Both the position numbers and the translations under genes were made by a program. From positions 15,441 through 25,939 of the forward strand of contig MGOK01000128.1 of NCBI GenBank assembly GCA_001795335.1: a stretch of 10,499 nucleotides of DNA, given 5' to 3'. Below, piece after piece: positions 1 to 6,362 of this stretch (positions are counted from its first letter, which is position 1; each line of letters begins with the position of its first letter). The notes under the pieces were generated by a model that made no database searches, had not been told where the DNA came from, and saw only the letters and a program-made list of their open reading frames with translations. The stretch is from Chloroflexi bacterium RBG_19FT_COMBO_55_16. Its GTDB lineage: Bacteria > Chloroflexota > Anaerolineae > Anaerolineales > UBA4823.

Positions 1-108
1 CGCCTGACTATCCGGCTACCCGGCGAGGCGGCAGCACGCACTTTTGAAGCGCCTTTGCCGGAGGATCTCACTCGCGTATTGGAGGGTTTAGACAATGGAC
101 ATCGTTGA
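1..108 (+). CDS. 3' end of an unidentified gene (partial)
   Basis: This is the only + frame that stays open from the window edge; it ends at TGA 106-108, while the other two + frames hit stops within the first 45 bases. The 35 visible residues (ending [10 protein letters not shown]) form a mixed, acidic tail with no recognisable motif, so I cannot name a family. Its end overlaps the first 14 bases of the threonine aldolase gene, and the ribosome binding site of that gene (GGAGGG, 81-86) lies inside it. This arrangement suggests co-transcription and translational coupling. The 5' part lies outside the window. Confidence 0.6.
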   Translation, partial: RLTIRLPGEAAARTFEAPLPEDLTRVLEGLDNGHR

Positions 109-1144
109 TCTGCGTTCCGATACTGTCACCCAGCCGACCCCAGCCATGCGCACAGCCATGGCTGAGGCAGTGGTGGGGGATGACGTATTCGGGGAAGACC
201 CTACAGTCAACCGACTTCAGGAAATGGCAGCCGCATTGATGGGGAAAGAAGATGGCCTTTTCGTGCCCTCGGGCACCATGGGGAACCTGGCGGCGGTCCT
301 GGCGCATTGTGGCCGCGGGGATGAGGTCATCCTGGGGGATAAGGCACACACATACCTGTTCGAAGCAGGTGGGATTTCCGCATTGGGTGGGATTCATCCG
401 CGACCGATCCCCAACCAGGCCGACGGCACCCTGGCTTTGGATGATATCCAGGCTTCTATCCGGCCAGATGACGTTCATTACCCTGTCTCGCGCCTGGTCG
501 CCCTGGAGAACACGCACAACCGTTGTGGTGGAGTGACGCTTACGTTGGGTTACACCCAATCGGTCGGTGAGTTAGCTCACCAACATGGGTTACAGCTACA
601 CCTGGACGGGGCCAGGATATTTAACGCAGCCGTGGCGTTGGGGGTAAATGCTAAAGACCTTGCAGGGCCGGCCGATTCAGTGACCTTTTGCCTCAGCAAA
701 GGTTTGAGCGCGCCAGTCGGTTCCATCTTATGTGGCTCGACCGATTTTATCACCCGCGCTCGCCGCATCCGCAAGCAATTGGGAGGTGGAATGCGGCAAG
801 CGGGAGTGCTGGCCGCAGCCGGGATCGTTGCCTTGGAAACGATGGTGGATCGCTTAGGAGAAGATCACGTTCGGGCGAAGCGGCTCGCCCAGGGATTGGC
901 GACTGTCCCGGGCCTGTTGCTGGAACCGGGAACACCATATACCAACATGGTATTCCTTTCTCTTGGGGAGGAAATCTCGCTCCGCGCGGCCGAAGCAGCG
1001 GCACAACTCGCCCAAAAGGGGGTGCGGGTTGGCGTAGTTAGCGAACGTCGCTTTCGCCTGGTCACCCATTATTGGGTAGACGATAACGGCGTGGAAGATG
1101 CCATCGCTGCCTTCAGAGAGCTAATCGGGGAGGCTATGATATAA
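95..1144 (+). CDS. ltaE: Low-specificity L-threonine aldolase
   Basis: A PLP-dependent cytosolic enzyme of fold type I that cleaves L-threonine or L-allo-threonine to glycine and acetaldehyde. At 349 residues it has the usual family length. The N-terminus shows the family signature [13 protein letters not shown] (6-18), followed by [11 protein letters not shown] (28-38). His85, expected to stack on the PLP ring, follows GDKA. The DGAR motif (171-174) supplies the Asp that holds the pyridine nitrogen and the Arg near the cofactor. Lys202 in [12 protein letters not shown] (198-209) is the Schiff-base lysine. The start is supported by GGAGGG at 81-86, eight bases before ATG 95. The gene overlaps the end of the upstream gene by 14 bases, suggesting a shared transcript. 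All key residues are present, so I expect an active enzyme. Stereospecificity cannot be read from the sequence. Confidence 0.95.
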   Translation: MDIVDLRSDTVTQPTPAMRTAMAEAVVGDDVFGEDPTVNRLQEMAAALMGKEDGLFVPSGTMGNLAAVLAHCGRGDEVILGDKAHTYLFEAGGISALGGIHPRPIPNQADGTLALDDIQASIRPDDVHYPVSRLVALENTHNRCGGVTLTLGYTQSVGELAHQHGLQLHLDGARIFNAAVALGVNAKDLAGPADSVTFCLSKGLSAPVGSILCGSTDFITRARRIRKQLGGGMRQAGVLAAAGIVALETMVDRLGEDHVRAKRLAQGLATVPGLLLEPGTPYTNMVFLSLGEEISLRAAEAAAQLAQKGVRVGVVSERRFRLVTHYWVDDNGVEDAIAAFRELIGEAMI

Positions 1145-1145
1145 T
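1137..1145 (+). promoter_or_regulatory. Extended -10 promoter element on the ltaE stop codon
   Basis: TG, one base, then a perfect TATAAT (1140-1145) make a complete extended -10 element, which can work without a good -35. No convincing -35 is seen 16-18 bases upstream. The TATAAT overlaps the TAA stop of ltaE (1142-1144). A transcript would begin near 1151-1153 and would serve the recombinase homologue and genes beyond it. AT-rich stop regions give chance matches, so this remains a prediction. Confidence 0.45.
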
Positions 1146-1164
1146 ATATACAGCCAAGGAGGGC

Positions 1165-1194
1165 GTGATAGGTTTTCCCGATCGCCGTGCTTAA
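1165..1194 (+). CDS. Possible 9-codon leader ORF
   Basis: GTG at 1165 opens a 9-codon frame (MIGFPDRRA) ending at TAA 1192-1194. Just before it is an excellent Shine-Dalgarno sequence, AAGGAGGG (1156-1163), that serves no other start codon. The spacing is short: three bases after GGAG and one base after the full run. Translation would therefore be inefficient if it occurs. The frame ends directly before the hairpin at 1195-1224. It could be a leader peptide or a chance arrangement, and I hold it weakly. Confidence 0.2.
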   Translation: MIGFPDRRA

Positions 1195-1224
1195 AACCAA
1201 AAGTCCAGGTGAGAGCTTTTGGTT
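1195..1224 (+). promoter_or_regulatory. Leader hairpin upstream of the recombinase homologue
   Basis: AACCAAAAG (1195-1203) and CTTTTGGTT (1216-1224) are perfect 9-bp inverted arms around a 12-base loop. The loop holds AGGTGAG (1207-1213), a possible ribosome binding site for a TTG start at 1219 that lies inside the 3' arm. If the TTG is used, folding would hide its initiation region. There is no T tract after the hairpin, so it does not look like an intrinsic terminator. Confidence 0.4.
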
Positions 1225-1245
1225 GATGTAGGAGTCGTCATCGCT

Positions 1246-2160
1246 ATGGAGACTCAGGTAAACGCCTTTCTGGCCAGTTTAGAGGCCCAACCGGCCTATG
1301 CGGAAAGCACGCGGCTGGCTTATGCCAGCGATCTGCGTGTTTTTTTGAAATATTTAAGGGATTCCTCGCGCCGCCCGCCACAGTTGCCTGACTTAAATCC
1401 AGGGCAAGTGGCTCGGTTCCTCGAATCTGAGCGCCAGGCCGGTCGACGTTATAGCACTCTTGTCCGCCGATGGGTCACTTTGCGCCGATTTGCTGCCTAT
1501 TTATCCCAGCAAGGCCTCCTTGCTGTCGATGCGTTCACCGCGGACTCCGATCGTATAGACCGGATTATCTCCTCGGTCTCTCATATCCCTGCTCCCCAAT
1601 GCCTGACGCCAGGCGAGATCTCCAGGCTGTGCTCAGTGATCGAAGCTTCCCCCCGTCCGCGAGCGCGCCGAGATCTTGCGATCCTGATGCTTTTATTGGA
1701 AACTGGTCTTTCGGTAGGTGCCCTGACGGCGCTCGACCTACCGGAAATAAACTTGCAGGCTGGCAAAGTGCATGTCCTTCTCGACAATCGGGAAGACGCC
1801 TGGTTATCGATGGGCAACGCTACTCAATCCCTGGAACGCTATCTGCTGGAAGGACGGCCGGAATTAAGCCACCGTACCGATGAAAAGGCCTTGTTTATCA
1901 GCCAGATGGATGGAAGAATGAGCCGCCAGGGAATCTGGCAGGTATTACGCCATTGGGGTCGGATGGTCACACCGCCTATCCTGCTTTCACCGCGCCTAGT
2001 GCGGCATACAGCAGCATTGCGCATGTCACAGGCCGGCCGGACAATCACTGAAATTCAATCCTTATTAGGCCACAGCAATCCCCTTTCTACTCGGGCGTTG
2101 CTCCGTCGCTTGGCAGCCGCTTGCGACGAACGCCCTGAAATATCCTCTATAGTGAAATGA
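1246..2160 (+). CDS. Tyrosine recombinase (XerC/XerD-like) homologue with erased active site
   Basis: The 304-residue protein has the standard Xer length and order: an N-terminal SAM-like core-binding domain (about 1-100) and a C-terminal catalytic-fold domain (about 120-290). Family landmarks remain: RRDLAILMLLLETGL (141-155), SRQGIWQVLRHWGR (226-239), Arg253 and His276 in LLGHS (273-277). Most catalytic residues are gone. Arg I after TGL is Ser156, the beta-strand Lys aligns with Asp180, His II of the HxxR motif is Arg250, and the nucleophilic Tyr is Leu285 (nine residues after His276, the normal spacing). It should not cut DNA, but it could still bind it. The frame is intact, which argues against simple decay. 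ATG 1246 (GGAG at 1231-1234) matches the usual Xer N-terminus; TTG 1219 is an alternative giving nine more residues. The stop overlaps an ATG of the next gene (ATGA, 2157-2160). Confidence 0.85.
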   Translation: METQVNAFLASLEAQPAYAESTRLAYASDLRVFLKYLRDSSRRPPQLPDLNPGQVARFLESERQAGRRYSTLVRRWVTLRRFAAYLSQQGLLAVDAFTADSDRIDRIISSVSHIPAPQCLTPGEISRLCSVIEASPRPRARRDLAILMLLLETGLSVGALTALDLPEINLQAGKVHVLLDNREDAWLSMGNATQSLERYLLEGRPELSHRTDEKALFISQMDGRMSRQGIWQVLRHWGRMVTPPILLSPRLVRHTAALRMSQAGRTITEIQSLLGHSNPLSTRALLRRLAAACDERPEISSIVK

Positions 2161-2168
2161 GAGACTTT

Positions 2169-3005
2169 ATGGGCGAATATATTACGCTTTCGGAAATCGA
2201 CCAGGCAGCGCAGGCAGTTCGGACTCAGATAAAACAAGAACCCCGCATCGGGATCATCCTCGGTTCAGGTCTTGGCTCGCTGGCGGATTCGGTTGAAAAA
2301 GCCACCGCGATTGTATCCAGCGATCTGCCTTTTTGGCCGGTCTCTACTGTGGAGGGCCATCGAGGTCGGCTAGTCATCGGTCAGCTCGAAGGTCAGAAAG
2401 TTATGGTGATGCAAGGACGCGTCCATTATTATGAGGGGTACAGTATGTCTCAAATTGGCTTACCGGTGCGCGTCATGCAACGCCTGGGTGTGGAAATCTT
2501 GATTGCGACCAACGCTGCCGGAGCGGTGAATGAAGCTTTTGAGCCAGGTGACCTGATGTTGATCACCGACCATCTCAACTTATTGGGGATGGCTGGGCTT
2601 AGTCCATTGCGAGGCCCCAACTTGGATGAACTTGGTCCTCGCTTCCCAGATATGGGGCGTGCCTATGATCGCCATCTGGGCGATTTGGCCCGCCAGGTGG
2701 CTGAGAAAAGCGGTTTCGAGCTCCGCCAGGGAGTATATGTATGTCTGGCAGGACCATCCTTTGAAACCCCTGCTGACCTGCGTTTTCTGCGCGCGATCGG
2801 CGTGGATGCGGTTGGTATGTCTACTATACCGGAGGTGACAGTGGCGCGCCATGGCGGAATGCGCGTTTTAGGAATATCCACCATCAGCAACAAGGCTAAT
2901 TTGGATGGAGATACGCTTACCTCTCATGAAGAGGTGCTAGCGGCCGGTAAGGTCATCGTCCCCCGGCTTTCCGAGCTCATTAAAGGTGTATTGCGTAACT
3001 TGTAA
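2169..3005 (+). CDS. punA: Purine nucleoside phosphorylase (trimeric, PNP/MTAP family)
   Basis: This enzyme cleaves purine (deoxy)nucleosides with phosphate to give free base and (deoxy)ribose-1-phosphate, for purine salvage in the cytosol. Of 278 residues, the visible active-site series is complete: the phosphate loop LGSGLGS (31-37), His64 in VEGHRGR, Arg84 in QGRVHYYEGY (82-91), TNAAGA (114-119), Glu199 in GPSFETP (195-201), Met217 in AVGMS and Asn241 in ISTISN. The Glu/Asn pair is that of the trimeric, 6-oxopurine-preferring type (inosine, guanosine), as opposed to hexameric DeoD. Two starts are possible: ATG 2157, which overlaps the previous stop as ATGA, and ATG 2169, preceded by GAGAGA and giving MGEYITLSEI. 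I prefer 2169 because it looks like the family N-terminus. The close join suggests co-translation with the recombinase homologue. Confidence 0.93.
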   Translation: MGEYITLSEIDQAAQAVRTQIKQEPRIGIILGSGLGSLADSVEKATAIVSSDLPFWPVSTVEGHRGRLVIGQLEGQKVMVMQGRVHYYEGYSMSQIGLPVRVMQRLGVEILIATNAAGAVNEAFEPGDLMLITDHLNLLGMAGLSPLRGPNLDELGPRFPDMGRAYDRHLGDLARQVAEKSGFELRQGVYVCLAGPSFETPADLRFLRAIGVDAVGMSTIPEVTVARHGGMRVLGISTISNKANLDGDTLTSHEEVLAAGKVIVPRLSELIKGVLRNL

Positions 3006-3044
3006 CCATTGGCAGTGGTTTTTCCGTTCCATTCAGGAACAAAG

Positions 3045-3755
3045 ATGGAAGATGCACTTCGATTTTTCAGGGCTTATGAAATCTGGATTTATTTGCTGCT
3101 CATTTTGGGAGGGCTGGTATATATTCGGAAGTTTATCCTTGCCTGGAGTGAGATGCGTGAGGCAGCTTTTGGTCTTGAGCGAGAAAGTGCTCAATCCCGC
3201 CTCAATCAGTCGGCGAGTATGGTGGTGCTGCTTCTGATCATGGCAGTTGCAGAGTTCGTCTTGGTCTCGTTTATCGCTCCCTCATACCCGGGGTCAAACC
3301 CATTGATCACGCCGACGTTGGATGTCCTGGCAACTTCGACCAACACCCTGCCAGTCACCCCAGGAGATATCTCCGGAACCCAGGAGATGGAAGTAAACGT
3401 ATTTCTGAGCCCGACCGCTGAGGAATCTGGGGGAGAGGGATGTGTTCCTGGACAAGTGAGCTTGACCGAACCCAAGCCTGGTGCCGAGGTAAGCGGCATC
3501 ATTAAAATCGAGGGGACAGCGAACATCCCCAATTTTGGTTTTTACAAATATGAGATTGCCCGTCCTGGAGAAACGGTTTGGCTGACAATACTTGCAGGGC
3601 GGGAAATGGTACAGGAAGGTGAGCTCGGTCAATGGGACACAGGTACTTTATCCCCTGGAGATTATATGCTGCGACTGGTTGTGACAGACAACCAAGGAGG
3701 GTCTTTGCCGCCTTGTGTCATCCAGGTACGTGTGAATAACCCAGTGGAACCCTAG
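3045..3755 (+). CDS. Two-TM membrane protein with exported Ig-like domain
   Basis: I do not recognise a named family. The 236 residues show a first hydrophobic helix (about 12-28, YEIWIYLLLILGGLVYI), a charged loop (29-57), a second helix (about 59-79), a Pro/Thr/Ser-rich linker (80-130) and a beta-rich C-terminal domain (about 134-232). The C-terminal domain resembles the Ig-like/FN3-like modules on cell-surface proteins, with GAEVSGIIKIEGTA at 147-160 and LSPGDYMLRLVVTDNQG at 202-218. The only two cysteines, 133 and 224, bracket this domain and could form a disulfide, fitting an extracytoplasmic location. Topology is inferred: N-terminus and C-terminal domain outside, charged loop inside. 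ATG 3045 is chosen because AGGA lies six bases upstream; a TTG at 3009 would add 12 residues without a good site. It starts 39 bases after the phosphorylase gene. A structural or sensory surface role is possible. Confidence 0.75.
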   Translation: MEDALRFFRAYEIWIYLLLILGGLVYIRKFILAWSEMREAAFGLERESAQSRLNQSASMVVLLLIMAVAEFVLVSFIAPSYPGSNPLITPTLDVLATSTNTLPVTPGDISGTQEMEVNVFLSPTAEESGGEGCVPGQVSLTEPKPGAEVSGIIKIEGTANIPNFGFYKYEIARPGETVWLTILAGREMVQEGELGQWDTGTLSPGDYMLRLVVTDNQGGSLPPCVIQVRVNNPVEP

Positions 3756-3785
3756 CGAGAGCAGATCTGTTAATTTGGAGACTAA

Positions 3786-4328
3786 ATGCCCGAGATTGAA
3801 ATTCGCCCTGCCATCGCAACGGACATCCCGGCCTTAATCCGTATCGACCACAGCTATACCAGCGAATATGTCTGGCAGATGGATCTGCACCAGGAATCAG
3901 ATCATTTTGGCGCTGCGTTTCGGGAAATGCGAATGCCGCGCGCTGTGCGCGTTGATTACCCACGGTCACCACAGGCTTTGGCAGAGGATTGGCTGCAACG
4001 GCCTGGCGTGCTGGTAGCCTTATTAGCAGGCGAACCTGTGGGTTATGCCGGCTTAATGGAAAACATCTTTCCCCAGACCTCTTCGATGACCGACTTGGTT
4101 GTAACTCAACGCCTTCGTCGCCAGGGGATCGGCAGCGCCTTGACCCTGGCAGCACTGGAATGGGTCGTATCGCGCGGCACTACACGTCGTTTAATGCTCG
4201 AAATGCAACCCAAAAACCAAGCCGCTATCCACCTCGCTCAGAAGTTAGGTTTTGATTATTGCGGCTATGTCGACCACTACTACGTCAACCACGATATTTC
4301 GATTTTCTTCGCCAAATGGATTTCCTGA
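3786..4328 (+). CDS. GNAT family N-acetyltransferase
   Basis: A 180-residue protein that should transfer an acetyl group from acetyl-CoA to an amine; the substrate is unknown. The acetyl-CoA pyrophosphate-binding motif A is clear: TDLVVTQRLRRQGIGSALTL (102-121), with the R/Q-x-x-G-x-G core at 111-116. Motif B is KNQAAIHLAQKLGFDYCGY, near residues 139-157, in the usual position; its N-A-x-x-L-x-x-K-L-G-F pattern is typical of RimI-like enzymes. The N-terminal third (EIRPAIATDIPALIRID, 5-21) also fits GNAT folds. The start has GGAG (3777-3780) five bases upstream. It lies 30 bases after the membrane protein gene and 34 bases before the regulator gene, so it is probably in the same transcript. 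Nothing near it identifies the target. Confidence 0.88.
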   Translation: MPEIEIRPAIATDIPALIRIDHSYTSEYVWQMDLHQESDHFGAAFREMRMPRAVRVDYPRSPQALAEDWLQRPGVLVALLAGEPVGYAGLMENIFPQTSSMTDLVVTQRLRRQGIGSALTLAALEWVVSRGTTRRLMLEMQPKNQAAIHLAQKLGFDYCGYVDHYYVNHDISIFFAKWIS

Positions 4329-4362
4329 TCAAGGATATTGAATTGTTTTCTCTCGGATCGCG

Positions 4363-6318
4363 ATGGACGCTTTGATTACCGGTTTACGCACGCTCAACCA
4401 ATTGCTCACAGCAGGGATCGCAATCACTGCGTTCTCCTTGCTGCTGTATGCCTTGACCTTTAATTTACAGGATCGGGTAGCGCGCTCCTTCGCCATCATC
4501 CTCCTCTGTGTCGTGGTAGTCGCGGTTGGGGATGCTATCGGTAGCAATACTGATTCGCTGGCAGAGATGGAATTGTGGCTGCGCTTTCAATGGCTTGGCA
4601 TCATTTTCTTGCCCGCAGCTTATGTACACTTTTCCGACGCCTTGCTGGCGACCACCGGTCGGCCCTCGCGCGGCCGCCGTCGCCGTATGGTGCGCCTGGT
4701 TTATTTGTTTTCATTCGCTTTCTTATTGACCTTGCCAACTCTCTGGTTGGTCGGGCCACTTGTGCAAGACGTTGGACCAGCTCCTCATCTGCAACGCACC
4801 TGGTTGACCTGGGTTTTCGCGGCCTTTTATGTCCTGGTGATCGGGTGGGCCGGGGTCAATTTCTGGCGCTCCTACCAACGCACGGTCACAAGCACCAGCC
4901 GCAGGCGAATGCGGTATCTGCTCACTGGAGCGTTAGCCCCGGCTCTCGGCTCTTATCCTTTCCTGCTCTTTGGTTCGGGCTTCGCCACGCAGCACCCGTT
5001 CTTCTTCTGGCTGGCCGCCTCTCTTAGCAACCTCCTGGTATCCGTATTACTAATCCTGATGGCTTACTCGGTAGCATTTTTTGGTGTGGCCTGGCCTGAC
5101 CGGGTGGTGAAGCGCCGGCTGTTCAAATGGCTGATGCGCGGCCCGGTAACCGCCTCTACAGTTCTTGCCGTAACCACAATAGTCCGGCGGGCCAGCGAGG
5201 CGCTCGGTGTCCGCTATGACTCGGCGATACCGGTTCTGATGGTCGCTACCGTGCTCATCATGGAGCACTTGATCACCCTTATCGCGCCCTTATGGGAACG
5301 CTGGCTTTTCCATGGCGGGGATCGGGCTAACCTGCAGTTGATCCAGAACCTGGAAGAGCGCTTGCTCACCTCTGGGGATTTGCGTGAATTCCTTGAATCG
5401 GTATTAGCCGCCATTTGCGACCGCTTGCAAGTCTCCAGCGCGTTTTTTGTTGGGTTGGGGCCCGAAGGTCCAGAAATGCTGCTGACCGTTGGAAATAAGA
5501 ACCCCTTTGAGGGAGAGAATGCGCACGTCGATTTACTGAAAGTGGTCTCGCACAATGGGGGTGCTGGGGTTAAGCGCGCTGGTTACGAGCAGCTGTTTAC
5601 ATGGAAAGATTACTGGCTCGTACCCCTGTCTGAGAACGGCAATGGCGAGGCGAAGTTAATGGGTTTCCTGGGAGCTGCGCGCAATTCCCTGGACTCTCCA
5701 GACAAAGAACAGGTTGAGGCGCTTCTGCTCCTAGCCCATCGAGCTGTGTTAGCGCTTAAAGACCGTCAGATGCAACAACAGGTCTTCACCTCTTTAGAGG
5801 TCCTGACTCCGCAGGTAGACCTCATTCAACGCCTGCGGGCGGCCGCCCGCTACGAAGGTGCTGAGGTGCTTGCCGCCCCCGAACGACTGTTAGAAGATAA
5901 AAACTTATCCAAGTGGGTGAAAGATGCCTTGAGCCATTATTGGGGCGGGCCAAAACTGTCTCAAAGCCCACTCCTTCGCTTGCAAGTTGTCCAGCACGCC
6001 TTGAAAATCCACGAAGACAACCCCACGAATGCGCTGCGGGCGATTCTTCACGAAGCCATCGAAAAAGTACGTCCGGAAGGGGAAAGGCGCTTTACGGGCG
6101 AATGGATTCTGTACAATATACTGGAAATGAAGTTCATGGAAGGTCGCAAAGTGCGCGAGATCGCTATGCGCCTGGCCATGTCAGAAGCTGATTTGTATCG
6201 CAAACAGCGGGTCGCGATTGAATCTGTGGCGAAAGCCATTAAGGAAATGGAGCACACGGCTAGAGAGGAGCAGATCATAGACAAGAAAAAACGAGAAGTA
6301 TTTACCCAGAGTTTTTGA
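4363..6318 (+). CDS. Multi-TM / GAF / HTH membrane regulator without kinase domain
   Basis: The N-terminal half (about 1-310) is a series of seven to nine hydrophobic helices, similar in style to the 7TM sensor region in front of some histidine kinases. Basic loops (RGRRRRMVR near 103-111, RRRMRY near 182-187) suggest cytoplasmic sides. Next is a GAF-like domain (about 329-470), starting NLEERLLTSGDLREFLESVL. A helical region follows (about 480-575). The C-terminus (about 576-630) holds EGRKVREIAMRLAMSEADLYRKQR, which looks like a sigma-region-4/LuxR-style helix-turn-helix (about 596-620), then a charged tail. No H-box or ATPase domain is present, so this is not a histidine kinase. The likely role is a membrane sensor acting directly on DNA or through a partner. 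ATG 4363 has a weak ribosome site. The stop overlaps the ATG of a small ORF (TGATG). Family name unknown to me; the domain order is firm, the function is inferred. Confidence 0.8.
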   Translation: MDALITGLRTLNQLLTAGIAITAFSLLLYALTFNLQDRVARSFAIILLCVVVVAVGDAIGSNTDSLAEMELWLRFQWLGIIFLPAAYVHFSDALLATTGRPSRGRRRRMVRLVYLFSFAFLLTLPTLWLVGPLVQDVGPAPHLQRTWLTWVFAAFYVLVIGWAGVNFWRSYQRTVTSTSRRRMRYLLTGALAPALGSYPFLLFGSGFATQHPFFFWLAASLSNLLVSVLLILMAYSVAFFGVAWPDRVVKRRLFKWLMRGPVTASTVLAVTTIVRRASEALGVRYDSAIPVLMVATVLIMEHLITLIAPLWERWLFHGGDRANLQLIQNLEERLLTSGDLREFLESVLAAICDRLQVSSAFFVGLGPEGPEMLLTVGNKNPFEGENAHVDLLKVVSHNGGAGVKRAGYEQLFTWKDYWLVPLSENGNGEAKLMGFLGAARNSLDSPDKEQVEALLLLAHRAVLALKDRQMQQQVFTSLEVLTPQVDLIQRLRAAARYEGAEVLAAPERLLEDKNLSKWVKDALSHYWGGPKLSQSPLLRLQVVQHALKIHEDNPTNALRAILHEAIEKVRPEGERRFTGEWILYNILEMKFMEGRKVREIAMRLAMSEADLYRKQRVAIESVAKAIKEMEHTAREEQIIDKKKREVFTQSF

Positions 6319-6362
6319 TGGAGGGCACCGATCCGCATACTATTCAGACGAGGTATAGTTAA
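6318..6362 (+). CDS. 14-codon mini-ORF linking the regulator and S1 genes
   Basis: ATG 6318 overlaps the TGA of the regulator gene (TGATG, 6316-6320). The frame runs 14 codons (MEGTDPHTIQTRYS), and its TAA (6360-6362) overlaps the ATG of the S1-domain gene (TAATG, 6360-6364). A ribosome could pass from the regulator to the S1 gene by two termination-reinitiation steps. The S1 gene has its own site (GAGG, 6350-6353, eight bases before its ATG), which lies inside this mini-ORF. It may be chance; there is no strong ribosome site for the mini-ORF. Confidence 0.25.
   Translation: MEGTDPHTIQTRYS

Noticed and set aside
68..559. Long - strand open frame (163 codons) opposite ltaE
   Set aside because: It lies antisense to a gene with a full set of family motifs; its translation is Cys/His-rich without any domain, typical of a shadow frame.
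688..1041. Overlapping + strand frame inside ltaE (117 codons)
   Set aside because: Out-of-frame with a gene of clear identity; Arg/Ser/Gly-rich translation with no motif.
1195..1224. Hairpin as a terminator for ltaE
   Set aside because: No T tract follows the 3' arm, and the arms are AT-rich; a leader role is more fitting.
1246..2160. Active integrase of a mobile element
   Set aside because: The catalytic residues are absent, there is no att-like direct repeat or tRNA nearby, and the flanking genes are housekeeping.
4331..4362. AAGGAT ribosome site with an ATT start at 4342 for the membrane regulator
   Set aside because: The spacing is good, but ATT starts are very rare; ATG 4363 is preferred despite its weak site.
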